Below, in pieces: positions 27,597-34,897 of a stretch of DNA of 64,000 bases (its first letter is position 1; each line of letters opens with the position of its first letter). Origin of the DNA: Acetobacter okinawensis (GTDB lineage: Bacteria > Pseudomonadota > Alphaproteobacteria > Acetobacterales > Acetobacteraceae). The position numbers and the translations under genes were made by a program. The stretch is taken from assembly GCF_002153655.1 (NCBI RefSeq), contig NZ_JOPJ01000007.1, positions 30,784 through 94,783 on the forward strand. Direction: 5' to 3'. Under the pieces are notes generated by a model. That model was not told the origin of the DNA. It saw only the letters and a list, made by a program, of their open reading frames with translations, and ran no database searches.

Positions 27597-27633
27597 AGAG
27601 CGGCACCGTGGCATACGGCGCCGCTCTTTTTTT
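27597..27633. terminator. bidirectional intrinsic terminator
   Basis: Stem GAGCGGC / GCCGCTC with an inner CCGTGGCATACGG hairpin, flanked by A7 on the left and T7 on the right. It works for the lipoprotein gene on the plus strand and for the Rrf2 gene arriving on the minus strand. Confidence 0.85.
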
Positions 27634-27668
27634 GCCTGCCCCAGACCGGCTGGAGCGGGGCGAATAAC

Positions 27669-28118
27669 TCAGATGGAAAAAGTAATGGGTTCGCTCTGCG
27701 GGCGCTTGAGCCCGGCCTCTTCTGCCTGACGGACCAGTTCGTCCAGCGTGGTCTGGCGCATCTGCTCGGTCAGTTCGGTGTCAAACCCACCCCAACAGGG
27801 CTCAATGACTTTGTGGAAGAGTGGTCCCTGCGGGCCATCGCTGCTCTCGGGGTCGTCGTTGAGAACGGCTTCAATAATATTGATCAGCGACACATCACGC
27901 CGTGGGCGGCCTAGCCGGTAACCACCACGGGGGCCACGAATACTTTCGAGCAACCCTGAGCGTGAGAGGGCTTGGAGGAGCGGTTCAATCCCCCGGCGGG
28001 CCAGGCCGGACCGTTCGGCAATATCCGCAGCACTGACTGCATTGGAGCGTCCGGCATGGAAAGCCACGTCCAGCATGATGAGAACAGCGGTCATTGCTCT
28101 GTCACGGCGGAGAATCAT
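27669..28118 (-). CDS. Rrf2-family transcription regulator
   Basis: 149-aa winged-helix regulator. The DNA-binding half includes AADIAERSGLARRGIEPLLQ and the wing GPRGGYRLGRP, typical of Rrf2. The Fe-S cluster cysteines of IscR/NsrR/RirA are missing (one Cys only, in EPCWGG), so it probably senses through protein or ligand binding, as CymR does with cysteine synthase. It is divergent from cysK and shares its control region. The ATG at 28118 is preceded by AAGGAC. Control of sulfur assimilation is inference from context. Confidence 0.87.
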   Translation of the reverse strand: MILRRDRAMTAVLIMLDVAFHAGRSNAVSAADIAERSGLARRGIEPLLQALSRSGLLESIRGPRGGYRLGRPRRDVSLINIIEAVLNDDPESSDGPQGPLFHKVIEPCWGGFDTELTEQMRQTTLDELVRQAEEAGLKRPQSEPITFSI

Positions 28119-28227
28119 GCACGAAGTCCTTCCTGCTTGGCTTACGGTCTGGCCCATGCTGTGCCAGCCTTGCTGTGTTGAGTGCTTTATAGCAGGGGAA
28201 TGCCTGTTTATCTACGTTGGAAATTCG

Positions 28228-28260
28228 TATTATAAGGCAGTTGAACATATAAACAGTTCA
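28228..28260 (+). promoter_or_regulatory. cysK control region: -10 element and inverted repeat
   Basis: TATTAT (28228-28233) is a 5-of-6 match to a -10 box; the -35 is poor. An inverted repeat TGAAC-N9-GTTCA follows at 28242-28260, where the transcript would begin, and 12 bases before the start codon of cysK. A repressor bound here would block cysK. The divergent Rrf2 gene is the obvious candidate, but binding is not shown. Confidence 0.45.
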
Positions 28261-28272
28261 GGTAGGGACCAA

Positions 28273-29259
28273 ATGCCATCAACAACGCACGATAACGAGG
28301 AATACGGCTTTGCAGCGCCTCGTGGGAGAGTTTACGACTCGGTTTTGAATGTGGTGGGTGGAACGCCTCTGGTCGCCCTGCCGCGTATTGCCCAAGAAGA
28401 TCAATTGAAAAGCCGCGTGCTGCTCAAGCTTGAGTTCTTTAACCCTCTTGGCTCGGTCAAGGACCGAATCGGCACGGCCATGGTGCTTGATGCCGAACGT
28501 AGGGGGAAGATTGTGCCCGGGCGCACCCTGCTGGTGGAACCAACATCGGGCAATACCGGTATTTCTCTTGCTTTTGTTGCTGCGGCCCGTGGGTACAGGC
28601 TGATTGTCACCATGCCAGAGGGCGCATCCATTGAGCGGCGGCGCATGGTGCGGCTGATGGATGCACAGGTGGAACTGACCCCCGCACGCCTTGGCATGGC
28701 AGGCGCCATTGCCCGCGCAAACGAAATTCTGGCGGAAACACCGGATGCGTGGATGCCCGACCAGTTTGATAACCCGGCCAACCCCGCTGTACATGCCGCC
28801 ACCACAGCGGAGGAAATCTGGGCCGATACCCAAGGCAAGGTCGATATTGTTGTTGCGGGTGTAGGCACTGGCGGTACCGCTACAGGCATTGCAGAATCGC
28901 TCAAACCCCGCCGCAAGGGCATACAGGTGTTTGGTGTGGAACCGGCCGAAAGCGCGATTTTGAACGGGGATGAACCCGGCCCACACGGTATTCAGGGCAT
29001 TGGTCCGGGCTTTTGCCCCGCAACCCTGCATGTCAAATCTCTGGATGGGGTTCTGACCGTCTCTGAGCGCGAGGCCATTGCCGCGGCCAGACGCTGCGCG
29101 CGGATAGATGGTATTCCTGTTGGTATTTCTTCTGGGGCCGCACTCCATGCAGCCTTGCTGCTGGCCAAGAAGAAAGAAAATGCAGGCAAAACCATTGTGG
29201 CCATTGCTCCGTCTTTTGCAGAGCGTTACCTGTCCACCTCTCTTTTTTCCGGCCTGTAA
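28273..29259 (+). CDS. cysK: cysteine synthase A
   Basis: PLP enzyme that makes cysteine from O-acetylserine and sulfide, 328 aa. Seen: the PLP lysine in NPLGSVKDRIG, the substrate loop EPTSGNTGISLAF, the phosphate-binding GTGGTATG and the late SSGAA. The start at 28273 has AGGTAGGG upstream. There is a short N-terminal extension of about 20 residues before the fold begins (RVYDSVLNVVGGTPLV). An ATG-open frame reaches further upstream but would run through the control region. Confidence 0.95.
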   Translation: MPSTTHDNEEYGFAAPRGRVYDSVLNVVGGTPLVALPRIAQEDQLKSRVLLKLEFFNPLGSVKDRIGTAMVLDAERRGKIVPGRTLLVEPTSGNTGISLAFVAAARGYRLIVTMPEGASIERRRMVRLMDAQVELTPARLGMAGAIARANEILAETPDAWMPDQFDNPANPAVHAATTAEEIWADTQGKVDIVVAGVGTGGTATGIAESLKPRRKGIQVFGVEPAESAILNGDEPGPHGIQGIGPGFCPATLHVKSLDGVLTVSEREAIAAARRCARIDGIPVGISSGAALHAALLLAKKKENAGKTIVAIAPSFAERYLSTSLFSGL

Positions 29260-29290
29260 GGCAGCTCACCCGCAGGGGTTTGCCGCGCAT

Positions 29291-29325
29291 AAAAAAAGCC
29301 CGCCTCCAAAGGGCGGGCTTTTTTG
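29291..29325. terminator. bidirectional terminator, cysK / porin gene
   Basis: A 7-bp stem GCCCGCC / GGGCGGGC with loop TCCAAA, flanked by A7 and T6. It serves cysK on the plus strand and the OmpA-family gene on the minus strand. Confidence 0.92.
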
Positions 29326-29346
29326 GGCAGGCTGAAAAGCTGCCAG

Positions 29347-30510
29347 TTAGCGGAAGATAATTTCCACCCGTCGATTCTGGGCTTCCTTGGTGTTGGGGGC
29401 AGTCTGCACCAGCGGGTGTGTCTCCCCATAACCATGAATATCAATGGTGGAACCTGCAATGCCATCACGCATCAGTTCGGCCTTAACAACCGTTGCGCGG
29501 CGGAGCGAGAGCTTCATGTTATACTCTTCGCCTGCCTTTTGGCCGGGATGTGCGGAGGAGCTGTCCGTGTAGCCCGAAACGGTGATGCGGGTCAGCGCCA
29601 CATGCGCTGCAGCCTGTGCTGCCTCGTTGACAATGGAACGCGCCCTGTCGGTCAGGTCGGCCTTATCCCAGTCAAAGAATACAAGATAGCTGCGTGCGGC
29701 CTGCGGGGCAGGGGCAACGGCATTGGTAACCGGGGGAGGCGGGGGCGGTGCCGGATTAAACTCGTAGCGCAGACCCAGCATCATGGAGTGGTTGAAGTCT
29801 GTTACGGTCTTGTGGGTGCCGCTCATGGTGGAGGACACGCCCGCAGCGGCCGCTGTGGTGCCGCCAATATCCCCGGTGGAGGTCACACCATGGGACTGCG
29901 GGCCAAACATGGTCCAGAAGCGGTATTCCGCTGTGGCGGACAGGCCAACAACCCAGGGAACGGGGAAGGACAGACCAAAGATACCCTGATAGGTCGCGTT
30001 GCCGTACGTACCGCCCATACGCTGCGTTGTGGTGCCACCCGCTGCGTTATGCCCGACCAGAGAGGCCGTGGTGGATGTCCAGCCATAGCCGACACCTGCC
30101 CCAAAATAAGGGAACAGCCATGGCTTGCCGATATCCAGATCAAACAGGGCATTGACCATCACGCCATAGGTCTGGCGTCGGCCATCCCCTTTTGTGGTCA
30201 TGGTGTTGGTCACAAGACGGTTATAACCCATGTTGCGGTAGTCGCCTTCGACTTCAACACGGAAACCATTGCCAAGCCCCCAGCCGACAGAGCCGATTCC
30301 CACAGCGCCTGTCTTCCAGCGGTCCCGGCCATCGGGGAAGTTGGCCGAGCTTTTGACCCGCTGGTCCTGATTAAGGGATGCACCGCCTTCTCCGGCAATA
30401 TACAGGCCCTGAACGGGCTGCGCATGCGCAATAACGGCGGACAGCAGGAGGCCAGCCGCAAGCGGCGCAGAAAGCAGCGTTTGCGCAAGCAGTATCTGGC
30501 GCGGCTTCAT
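29347..30510 (-). CDS. OmpA-family outer membrane protein
   Basis: 387 aa: a signal peptide cut after AHAQ, an eight-strand-like beta-barrel (alternating pattern with FPYFGAGVGYGW and EYRFWTMFG), a Pro-rich hinge (PAPPPPPPV) and a C-terminal OmpA peptidoglycan-binding domain (YLVFFDWDKADLT, ITVSGYTDSSS, NMKLSLRRA). It should anchor the outer membrane to the wall. AGGGAG precedes the ATG at 30510. The 202-base upstream gap to the DUF1491 stop presumably carries its own promoter and is AT-richer than the surroundings. A lone gene, not in an operon. Confidence 0.92.
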   Translation of the reverse strand: MKPRQILLAQTLLSAPLAAGLLLSAVIAHAQPVQGLYIAGEGGASLNQDQRVKSSANFPDGRDRWKTGAVGIGSVGWGLGNGFRVEVEGDYRNMGYNRLVTNTMTTKGDGRRQTYGVMVNALFDLDIGKPWLFPYFGAGVGYGWTSTTASLVGHNAAGGTTTQRMGGTYGNATYQGIFGLSFPVPWVVGLSATAEYRFWTMFGPQSHGVTSTGDIGGTTAAAAGVSSTMSGTHKTVTDFNHSMMLGLRYEFNPAPPPPPPVTNAVAPAPQAARSYLVFFDWDKADLTDRARSIVNEAAQAAAHVALTRITVSGYTDSSSAHPGQKAGEEYNMKLSLRRATVVKAELMRDGIAGSTIDIHGYGETHPLVQTAPNTKEAQNRRVEIIFR

Positions 30511-30712
30511 GGTCTTCTCCCTGCTGTGGCAAAGGTTGTGCGATACATCACGTATGGCGTCTGATGGTACGAGGGCACACATGCCTGCCTTCTTTGCTGT
30601 AAAGTTGTGTATGACGCAACAGGCAGAAGCCAGAGTTTTCCCAAAGATATGGATTTTATGCGTCATAAATACCGCAGGCGTGTGGGTTAAGCCACAATAC
30701 CTGCCTTTCTTG

Positions 30713-31060
30713 TCAGATCAGTATTGCTTCAAACGGAGGGCTGAAGTCCGTGGTTTCAATTTCCAGCACCCATAAGTCAGGGTCGTACTGGAGCTGGCGG
30801 TCAATGTAGGTCTGAATCTGCTCAGGTGGGACCGGGTCTGTGCCTGTTCCGCGTCGCCAGGCGGGTTCTCCCGCATCCGTACGGGTCTGGGAGAGAACAA
30901 TACCCTCCCCATTACGCCCGGCCAGCACAACCAGAATCCCCCCTGCATCGGGGTCTCCCTTGCGCAGCAGCATGGCTGAGCGGCCATCCAGCCCGGACTG
31001 GCGCAGCAGTGCGCGGGCAACAAGGTCGGTGCGCAGGCGCGGAGGTGTGTCCGAACTCAT
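30713..31060 (-). CDS. DUF1491 protein
   Basis: 115 aa, soluble. Matches the alphaproteobacterial DUF1491 pattern: RTDLVARALLRQSG, AMLLRKGDPDAGGILVVL, and the C-terminal DLWVLEIE. Its function is unknown. The ATG overlaps the stop of the S41 protease gene upstream (ATGA), so they are made together, which hints at a shared envelope or quality-control role. Confidence 0.85.
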   Translation of the reverse strand: MSSDTPPRLRTDLVARALLRQSGLDGRSAMLLRKGDPDAGGILVVLAGRNGEGIVLSQTRTDAGEPAWRRGTGTDPVPPEQIQTYIDRQLQYDPDLWVLEIETTDFSPPFEAILI

Positions 31061-32865
31061 GGCGCGGCAGACACCTGCGGGACGGAGGCCACGTCGTCGG
31101 GTATGGCGGTCGTGGCGGTTTTGTACCACGCAGGGTGGTTGATAAGCTCACGCGCAACGCTGACATCCCGGTCATTGCCCAAGGCCGCAGGGCATGCCTT
31201 GCGAATGGCCAGAATACTGGGAACAGTGAGCGGGTAGCGTGCCGCGCGGGAGGCGGTAATGGCTGCCTGATTGGCCAGCTTGCCACTGGCGAGCATGTGC
31301 AGGGCGTGGTTTGTATCGGCCTCGCCCAGACTGGTGCAGATCTGGGGCATGACGCCAAGTCCCTGCAAGGGCCAGTGCAACGGGGCTATTACACGGCTCC
31401 ATGTGACAAACAGTTCGCCCTCGTCGGGGAGTTGGGCCACGGTTTGCACCAGCCCTTTGCCCAGTGTTTCGCTGCCAATCACAACTGCGCGCCTGTGGTC
31501 AGCCAGAGCGGCTGCCAGAATTTCGGCCGCACTGGCGGTGCGTCCATCCACAAGAACTGCAATAGGCAGGCCGTTGGTCATGTCCCCCCCCTGTACCGCC
31601 CAGATGTGGTTGGACTGCGGGTCCCGCCCGCTTGTTACGGCGGCCACGCCGTGGTCAAGCAGCAGGGCTGCGGCGGTAACTGCCTGTTGCAGCACACCAC
31701 CCCGGTTGCCGCGCAGGTCAATAATAAGACCGCGCAGGTTTTTGTCCTGCGTGGCCTGATCCAGATACTGGCTCATCTCCTCCGCCGTGTCGGAGGAAAA
31801 AGCGGTGACTTTGAGAACAACAATCGGCCCGCTAGCAAAGGCGAACACCGTCTCCGGCGGAACCTTGGCGCGCCGCAGGGTAACGGTATGTGCTCGCCGC
31901 CGCCCCGGTGAGAGCAGGCGCAGGATAAGGGCGCTATCCTCTGGGCCACGGAGCCAGTCGGTTACGGTTGCGGCTGACTGGCCCGCCGTCAACTGGTTGT
32001 TGACGGCGATAATCCGGTCACCTGTATCAATTTCAGAGGTCCAGGCAGGGCCATTGGCGTTAATGGCGGAAACCACAACGTAGCGCCCGCTCTGGGCAAG
32101 CGTAATGCCAGCATCTGCTTCGCCCCCGGTCCGGGCTTCCCGGTCGGTGCTGGCTGATGAGGGGCCAATATAGCGCGAATAGGGGTCCAGATGATTGAAC
32201 AGCTCGTCAAAAAAAGCCTGCAACAGATCATCGCGCCCGGCTGAGCGTACGGCAGCGGAATGGGCGCGTGCGGCTTCTAAAAAATCGGTGGCCAGTCTGG
32301 CCCACTCTTCCGTGCTGTCGGCTGGGGGAGCCGGGCGGGAGAGCAGGGGCTGCGGGCCTGCGAGCAACTGAATGCTGGCTCCACGGGAATCGAAGGTCAG
32401 CGTCGGGTCCAGAGCGCTCAGGCACCCCAGCCCCCATAGGGTAAAGTCCCGGCTGCTATGCGGCTCAAGGGTGCGTGGCCCCAGAAATTCCAGTGCTGTG
32501 GTAATGACCGAATGAACAAGCGACATGTCCACCACAGGTGCCGGGGGCGGGGCAGGAGTCTCTGCCTGTGGTTGCGGCGTGGGCACAGGCGGTGGTGCAC
32601 TATTGCCCGTCTGGGTGGTGCTGGTTGCGTCCGTGCCAGCGGGTATGCTGGCTGGTGCAGGCACCTGTGCGCTGGCGGGGGCACTGGCCGGGGCAGGTTG
32701 TGGTGTTGCTGGCGGGGGGCTGGGCACAGGGGCCGCGCTGCTGCTCTGGGCATGCAGCGTGGTGGGCTGGCACAGCAGCAGAATGGCCAGCACAACGCCG
32801 GGCAGGTGCAACTGGTGTTGCACAATGGCACGGACGTAGCCGCGTAAAGGCAGGTCATTACGCAT
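31057..32865 (-). CDS. S41-family carboxyl-terminal processing protease
   Basis: 602 aa. Signal or anchor helix near residues 20-35, then a 70-residue Pro/Ala low-complexity linker, a helical region, a PDZ-like segment (SGRYVVVSAINANGPA to DRIIAVNNQ), and the S41 catalytic core with the Ser in VDGRTASAAEI and the Lys in GSETLGKGLVQ. Such proteases trim periplasmic proteins. The ATG at 32865 overlaps the RNase R stop by 8 bases. It is longer than a standard CtpA because of the linker and an extra C-terminal domain. Confidence 0.9.
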   Translation of the reverse strand: MRNDLPLRGYVRAIVQHQLHLPGVVLAILLLCQPTTLHAQSSSAAPVPSPPPATPQPAPASAPASAQVPAPASIPAGTDATSTTQTGNSAPPPVPTPQPQAETPAPPPAPVVDMSLVHSVITTALEFLGPRTLEPHSSRDFTLWGLGCLSALDPTLTFDSRGASIQLLAGPQPLLSRPAPPADSTEEWARLATDFLEAARAHSAAVRSAGRDDLLQAFFDELFNHLDPYSRYIGPSSASTDREARTGGEADAGITLAQSGRYVVVSAINANGPAWTSEIDTGDRIIAVNNQLTAGQSAATVTDWLRGPEDSALILRLLSPGRRRAHTVTLRRAKVPPETVFAFASGPIVVLKVTAFSSDTAEEMSQYLDQATQDKNLRGLIIDLRGNRGGVLQQAVTAAALLLDHGVAAVTSGRDPQSNHIWAVQGGDMTNGLPIAVLVDGRTASAAEILAAALADHRRAVVIGSETLGKGLVQTVAQLPDEGELFVTWSRVIAPLHWPLQGLGVMPQICTSLGEADTNHALHMLASGKLANQAAITASRAARYPLTVPSILAIRKACPAALGNDRDVSVARELINHPAWYKTATTAIPDDVASVPQVSAAP

Positions 32866-34894
32866 GGGTGGAGGACGCCAGTACGCACACGCCACGTGCC
32901 GGGCAGGTTGCCAGCAGATCTGCCATAAGCAGAGCCCCGTTCTGGACAGGGGGCGTGTAGCGGTCGGCAATGCTGCCGTGCAGCGAGTCGTCATTCATCC
33001 TTGCGTAATCCGGAAAAGCAGACCACGGCAGCAAAGACGGAGTTCCAGTTTTCGTCAATCGCACGCAAAGGCCATGCCGTGTTGTTGTGGTGACATGGAT
33101 GTTCACGTTTTGCCCTATGTCTGGGCGCAAAAAGGCCGCTGCCAGCCGATTTTGGCTGTCCTGAGCACTTCTGGCGGCCCTGCGTTCGGTAAAATTAAGG
33201 TGCGACGCCAACGTACGATCCTGCATGTCTGGTGGCGCGCAGGCCACAGTAGCGGTGGTATTTCCAACACACCATGCACTGATGGCCCGGTGCGCCACCA
33301 GATCGGCATAGCGGCGGATGGGGCTGGTAAAATGGGTATAAAGCGGTAGCCCAAGCCCGTTATGGCGGCCTGCCGTGGCGCAATAGCGTGCGGCAGGGCG
33401 GGGCTGTGCGGTCGTTGGAGCCGCATGCACCCTGTACAGGATCGGCAGGTGGTGCTCATGCGCCAGACTGGCGGCCAGCGTGTTTGCGGCGATCATAAAG
33501 CTGGCAACCATGTCGTGGGTTGCAAGGCGCTCGCGGGGTACAAAGGCAGCAGGCTGCCCATCGGGGTGGAAGGTGATGGCCCAGGCATCTTCATCCAAAC
33601 GCATGGGCGCGCGTTTGGTTGCGGCTTTTTCCAGAGCACTGGCTGCGGCACTGAGGGTTTGCAGCAGTGTGGCGGGCAATGCGTGCGCCGGATGCGTGGG
33701 CGGCAGGAGGGTGCCGTCCAGCATGGCCTGTGCATCATGGTAAGTCAGGCGGGCGGCACTCCGCATGATGCCGCGTTTGATTGTGCCTGCCAGTACCTCT
33801 CCCTCATGCGTGATCTGGATGTCGGCAAACAGGCAGAGCCTGTCCTGACCCGGCAGGAGCGAGCAGGCATTGGCCGACAGGCTGGGCGGCAGCATGGGGA
33901 CTGTGCGGTCAGGCAGGTAAATGGATGTGCCACGCAGCCGGGCCTCCCTGTCCAGCGCGGACCCGGCTGGTACGGCGTGGCTGACATCGGCAATGGCGAT
34001 CAGGAGATGGAACCCGGCGTCGGTGGGTTCCGCCCATATGGCATCGTCAAAGTCCTGCGCGGTTTCATCATCCAGCGTGATCAGGGGCAGGGCGCGCAGG
34101 TCCTGCCGGTCTGCGGGGGCGGGTTGACCTTGCATGGCGGCTGTGCAGTCGGCCACGCGCTGTCCCTCCTGCTCGGCAGCATCGGAAAAAACGGTTGGTG
34201 CGGCGTGTGTGAGCAGGCTGAGCTGGCTGGCCATGCCCGGCGTGTCCGCCCGCCCGTGTGCTACGGGGTTGTGTACGGCCAATGTGCCGTCGGGCATGGT
34301 GCACAAGGTTCCCATGACCACCGCCCCGGGTTCGGGCAGGCTATGGTGCTCGGGTGTTGCGAGTGCAAATGTGCCGGCAATCTGGGGGTTGCAGGCCCAT
34401 AACCGCTCCATGGGGGTGCCAGTCGGGTCAATGGCGCGGGAGAATGCTTGCTTTTCTGCCACGCGGACCAGCAGGTGCTCCGCCCGCGCCTCTCTGCGGT
34501 GGGTGCCACATGCGGGGCGTAAGCGGGCCAGTACCATATCCCCCGGTATGGGGCAGGGCAGGTCTGGTGCGCGGGTGGTCAGGGCAACAGGAGTTGCCGC
34601 CGGGTCGTCTGCCAGAACGCCGCACGGTGTGCCGTCCATACGCAGGTGGGTTACGCGGACCCGTGCAGTTTCGGGTAGGCCTATGGCGGCCTTGAGCCGG
34701 CTTGCTGGCAGGTCCAGCAACGCGCCGCTCAGGGCCATGTCGTGTAGTATGGCTTTGAGCCGGGCCTTGTCACGGATGGGGCGTTCAAATGCCCGGAGAA
34801 TATCCGTCAGTCCAACAGGGGCCGTTCCATCCAGCAGGAAGGCCCGAAGTGCTGCGCTGGAAGGAAGGGCAGCAACTTCAGACCTGCCGGGCAT
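32858..34894 (-). CDS. rnr: ribonuclease R-type exoribonuclease
   Basis: 3'-5' exoribonuclease of the RNB family, 678 aa. The catalytic Asp cluster is in LDDETAQDFDDAIWA and the RNB signature is FTSPIRRYADLVAHRAI. Cold-shock-like N-terminal and S1-like C-terminal regions frame it. It is shorter than typical RNase R (about 750-800), with a reduced C-terminal tail. It starts 3 bases after the topA stop, so topA-rnr-S41-DUF1491 look like one transcript. RNase II or another RNB paralogue is a less likely alternative. Confidence 0.9.
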   Translation of the reverse strand: MPGRSEVAALPSSAALRAFLLDGTAPVGLTDILRAFERPIRDKARLKAILHDMALSGALLDLPASRLKAAIGLPETARVRVTHLRMDGTPCGVLADDPAATPVALTTRAPDLPCPIPGDMVLARLRPACGTHRREARAEHLLVRVAEKQAFSRAIDPTGTPMERLWACNPQIAGTFALATPEHHSLPEPGAVVMGTLCTMPDGTLAVHNPVAHGRADTPGMASQLSLLTHAAPTVFSDAAEQEGQRVADCTAAMQGQPAPADRQDLRALPLITLDDETAQDFDDAIWAEPTDAGFHLLIAIADVSHAVPAGSALDREARLRGTSIYLPDRTVPMLPPSLSANACSLLPGQDRLCLFADIQITHEGEVLAGTIKRGIMRSAARLTYHDAQAMLDGTLLPPTHPAHALPATLLQTLSAAASALEKAATKRAPMRLDEDAWAITFHPDGQPAAFVPRERLATHDMVASFMIAANTLAASLAHEHHLPILYRVHAAPTTAQPRPAARYCATAGRHNGLGLPLYTHFTSPIRRYADLVAHRAISAWCVGNTTATVACAPPDMQDRTLASHLNFTERRAARSAQDSQNRLAAAFLRPDIGQNVNIHVTTTTRHGLCVRLTKTGTPSLLPWSAFPDYARMNDDSLHGSIADRYTPPVQNGALLMADLLATCPARGVCVLASSTHA

Positions 34895-34897
34895 GGG

